In this document: positions 62,503 to 64,000 of the stretch, piece by piece
Position numbering within the stretch: position 1 is the stretch's first letter
Layout of the letters: the number at the start of each line of letters is the position of its first letter
Source of the DNA: Desulfobulbaceae bacterium
Lineage (GTDB): Bacteria; Desulfobacterota; Desulfobulbia; Desulfobulbales; Desulfobulbaceae
NCBI GenBank assembly: GCA_003508005.1
Contig: DNUE01000013.1
Span: 99,895 to 163,894, forward strand
Length of the DNA: 64,000 nt
Direction: 5' to 3'
The notes under the pieces: generated by a model
What the model was told of the DNA's origin: nothing
Seen by the model: only the letters and a program-made list of their open reading frames with translations
Databases searched by the model: none
Program-made: the position numbers and the translations under genes

Positions 62503-62794
62503 CCTGCAGTTCATCAATGGGCATTATTTGTTTGCCATGACGAATTGTCAGTATTGAGATTTGGTTTTGGTTTACTAAATAAACGATTCGATAATTACCG
62601 AATAATAACTCTCGAATGTCCTCCCTGCTAGATTCAGGAACAATCCTGGCAATTTCAGGAGAAGATTTGAGTATTTCGACTTTGTCAAATAATGCTTCGA
62701 TCCATTCTACTGCAGCAGTTGTTTTATCGAGGGCGATATAGTCGGCAATTTCACCGGCTCTTTCGAGCGAAAGGGGTGACCAGATTATTTTCAT
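62498..62794 (-). CDS. ParE/RelE-superfamily toxin
   Basis: A 98-residue toxin with LSLERAGEIADYIALDKTTA, AVEWIEALFDKVEILKSSPE, LLFGNYRIVYLVNQNQISIL and TIRHGKQIMP, the ParE pattern. Target could be gyrase or ribosome. It overlaps the antitoxin stop by four bases. Confidence 0.88.
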   Translation of the reverse strand: MKIIWSPLSLERAGEIADYIALDKTTAAVEWIEALFDKVEILKSSPEIARIVPESSREDIRELLFGNYRIVYLVNQNQISILTIRHGKQIMPIDELQA

Positions 62795-63072
62795 TTGTTT
62801 ATTCGACTAAGAAGGCTTTTTTTAGCCATATTATGTTCAATCCCTTTCCCTGCGTCGATTTGCGCGATAGATAGTTGGATATCACCTAAAAGTTCAATTT
62901 TTTCTTGCATCGCCTCATATTCAGCAACATCAAGTAAAACGGCAACTCCTTTGCCATGTTGAGTGATTACGAGGGGTCTTTTCGTATCATGAACTTGTTT
63001 CAAAAATGTGGCAATTCCTGTCCTGAACTCTGACATTGAACGGATGTCTTGATCGATTCTCAGTCTTTGCAT
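62791..63072 (-). CDS. Phd/YefM-family antitoxin for the ParE-type toxin
   Basis: A 93-residue antitoxin with RSMSEFRTGIATFLKQVHDT, KRPLVITQHGKGVAVLLDVA and EYEAMQEKIELLGDIQLSIA, the Phd/YefM pattern. The ATG at 63072 has GAGGTG five bases upstream and is preferred to a TTG at 63084. The C-terminal tail KGIEHNMAKKSLLSRINK is lysine-rich. Overlaps the toxin gene. Confidence 0.88.
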   Translation of the reverse strand: MQRLRIDQDIRSMSEFRTGIATFLKQVHDTKRPLVITQHGKGVAVLLDVAEYEAMQEKIELLGDIQLSIAQIDAGKGIEHNMAKKSLLSRINK

Positions 63073-63094
63073 AATGCACCTCAAATTAGAATTT

Positions 63095-63128
63095 AGTACA
63101 TTATACCGTACTTAATAATGTGCGTCAA
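63095..63128 (-). promoter_or_regulatory. Near-consensus promoter with overlapping operator for the Phd/ParE module
   Basis: TTGACG (63128-63123) and TATAAT (63105-63100) are 17 bases apart. AGTAC (63095-63099) and GTACT (63108-63112) form an inverted repeat over the -10 box, so antitoxin binding would block polymerase. It lies between the attC site and the antitoxin gene, i.e. inside the cassette, showing the cassette carries its own promoter. Confidence 0.75.
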
Positions 63129-63144
63129 AATATTATTTCTTGGA

Positions 63145-63206
63145 GCACAACGCAGCTTTTCAGCGGGCGCAGCTTTCTGCGATCCGCTGCAAAAGCCTTG
63201 TTGAGC
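63145..63206 (-). other. Integron attC site after the MarC gene
   Basis: The site reads GCTCAAC (RYYYAAC) ... GTTGTGC (GTTRRRY), 62 bases. The arms GCTTTTGCAGCGG and CCGCTGAAAAGC pair with one unpaired G, the asymmetry integrases use to pick the strand. It begins eight bases after the MarC stop. This is the most complete attC together with 63866-63940. Confidence 0.75.
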
Positions 63207-63213
63207 AGTTACT

Positions 63214-63846
63214 TCACACAAGAGCAGGGAATAACCCCTTAAGACCACTTGCAATAAATTCTATCGATATAGCTGCCAAAATTAACCCCATTATTCTTGT
63301 GAAAACATTTATACCGGTTTGACTTATATATTTTGAAATATATGGAACACATTTAAATACTATATACAAAAATAAAGTCAAAGCTAGAATAATTAGTCCA
63401 ACAATTAAATAATGCCTCAAGCCTGTGCCTTTGTGCGCATAAAGGATAACTGTACTGATAGCACCGGGCCCTGCTAACAGCGGTGTTGCTAATGGAACAA
63501 CTGCTATTGAATTTTTCCCCTCGCTCTCTTCAGCCTCTTCTGCAGTACGTTTGATTCGACTTGTTTTTGCATGCATCATAGAGATGGCCAATAACAGAAT
63601 AAGCAATCCGCCTGCAACAAGAAATGAATTAATTGTAATACCAAAAAAATTTAAAACAAATTCACCGAAAAATAGGGATAAAAGCAAAATAGTTAACACT
63701 GAATACGTGGTAATCTTTGAAACAGTGCGCCGTTCAGAAATATCAACATCAGATGTTAGAGAAATAAATATTGGAATAACACCAAAAGGATTTACTATAG
63801 CAATAAGGCCAATCAGCATCTTCATATATTCTGGATATTCAAGCAT
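63214..63846 (-). CDS. MarC-family membrane protein
   Basis: A 210-residue protein with six hydrophobic helices and family motifs LIAIVNPFGVIPIFISLT near the N-terminus, and AVVPLATPLLAGPGAISTVI in the middle. Despite the name this family has no proven role in antibiotic resistance. It is AT-rich compared with genes before 60 kb and is bracketed by two attC sites, so it is cassette cargo. GGATT precedes the ATG. Confidence 0.88.
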   Translation of the reverse strand: MLEYPEYMKMLIGLIAIVNPFGVIPIFISLTSDVDISERRTVSKITTYSVLTILLLSLFFGEFVLNFFGITINSFLVAGGLLILLLAISMMHAKTSRIKRTAEEAEESEGKNSIAVVPLATPLLAGPGAISTVILYAHKGTGLRHYLIVGLIILALTLFLYIVFKCVPYISKYISQTGINVFTRIMGLILAAISIEFIASGLKGLFPALV

Positions 63847-63865
63847 TGTTAATCCATTCTATTCT

Positions 63866-63940
63866 GCCCAACGCTCCGCATAACCGGCTGGTAAAGGAGC
63901 GCAGCGGATTTACCAGTCCGAGTTGATGCGGTTGTTAGCA
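63866..63940 (-). other. Integron attC site upstream of the MarC cassette
   Basis: On the minus strand TGCTAACAACCGCATCAAC opens the site, followed by CTGGTAAA; the mirrored arm is TTTACCAG, then GCGTTGGGC closes it (GTTGGGC, a perfect GTTRRRY). The 5' core departs from RYYYAAC at two positions. A 13-base unpaired apex (TCCGCTGCGCTCC) lies between the arms and there is an unpaired base (CGGACTGG against CCAGCCG). It follows the stop of the gene at the window end by four bases. Confidence 0.75.
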
Positions 63941-63944
63941 ATTG

Positions 63945-64000
63945 TCAGATATCTGGCTTTCCTCTAGCCCCGTGCCAGATCCTTGCAATCTCGATGATGT
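63945..64000 (-). CDS. C-terminus of a ParE/RelE-superfamily toxin, cut by the window end
   Basis: Seventeen codons and a stop are visible: IIEIARIWHGARGKPDI. The motif IARIWHGAR matches the C-terminal strand of ParE-type toxins, and the stop lies directly before the attC core. So the array continues to the right of the window with at least one more toxin gene. Confidence 0.65.
   Translation of the reverse strand, partial: IIEIARIWHGARGKPDI

Noticed and set aside
61002..64000. CRISPR array or phage att sites in the right-end repeats
   Set aside because: The repeats are few, diverged and palindromic with GTTRRRY/RYYYAAC ends, fitting attC rather than regularly spaced CRISPR repeats.

Overview
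The window reads as a chromosomal segment of a Gram-negative, flagellated or gliding anaerobe, most likely a Desulfobacterota (Desulfobulbales-like) bacterium. The support is indirect: a thrS-infC-rpmI-rplT-pheS-pheT-ihfA-merR block, menaquinone made by the futalosine route next to a UbiX-like flavin prenyltransferase, a MetF protein with a fused cysteine-rich MetV-like tail, an EFR1-type flavodoxin-ferredoxin protein, and outer-membrane proteins. The assignment is an inference from gene content; no database search was possible.

Layout. 0.08-8.05 kb is a divergent chemotaxis locus: on the minus strand a soluble MCP-like protein, a STAS protein, CheY and CheA; on the plus strand CheW and a Cache-domain MCP. 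8.2-20.6 kb is minus-strand information processing: tRNA-Pro, merR, ihfA, pheT, pheS, rplT, rpmI, infC (non-AUG start), thrS, tRNA-Val, recR, ebfC, dnaX (with an A10 slippage run), SRP RNA, tRNA-Ser and tadA. 21.1-28.6 kb holds an atypical NtrC-like regulator, a BepA-like metalloprotease, a double ABC ATPase, uvrC and a small [2Fe-2S] protein. 29.0-35.1 kb is an envelope and signalling segment: a solute-binding protein paired with an MCP, an outer-membrane barrel, a secreted tandem-GEVED protein and a lipoprotein. 35.3-44.6 kb holds tRNA-Glu, a flavin reductase, malQ, a sigma-70 factor and the menaquinone operon mqnE-mqnC-deaminase-mqnA-menG-ubiX.

44.7-47.0 kb is a small foreign patch after tRNA-Gln: an IS5-type transposase remnant, an AT-rich methyltransferase and an unknown membrane protein. 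47.3-56.3 kb carries der, a sugar-kinase-like phosphotransferase, metF-metV, an unknown membrane protein and a MoxR/DUF58/transglutaminase operon. 56.4-60.9 kb is accessory: a LysE exporter, a STAS-like protein, TrmO, a glycerophosphodiesterase fusion and EFR1.

The last 3 kb looks like a run of integron gene cassettes on the minus strand. Two well-formed attC sites (63145-63206 and 63866-63940) and several degraded ones separate a SRPBCC-like gene, a RelBE-type pair, a Phd/ParE pair with its own promoter-operator, a MarC-family protein and, cut off by the window end, the C-terminus of another ParE/RelE toxin. No integrase is visible, so this is either part of a chromosomal integron continuing past 64 kb or an attC cluster lacking an integrase.
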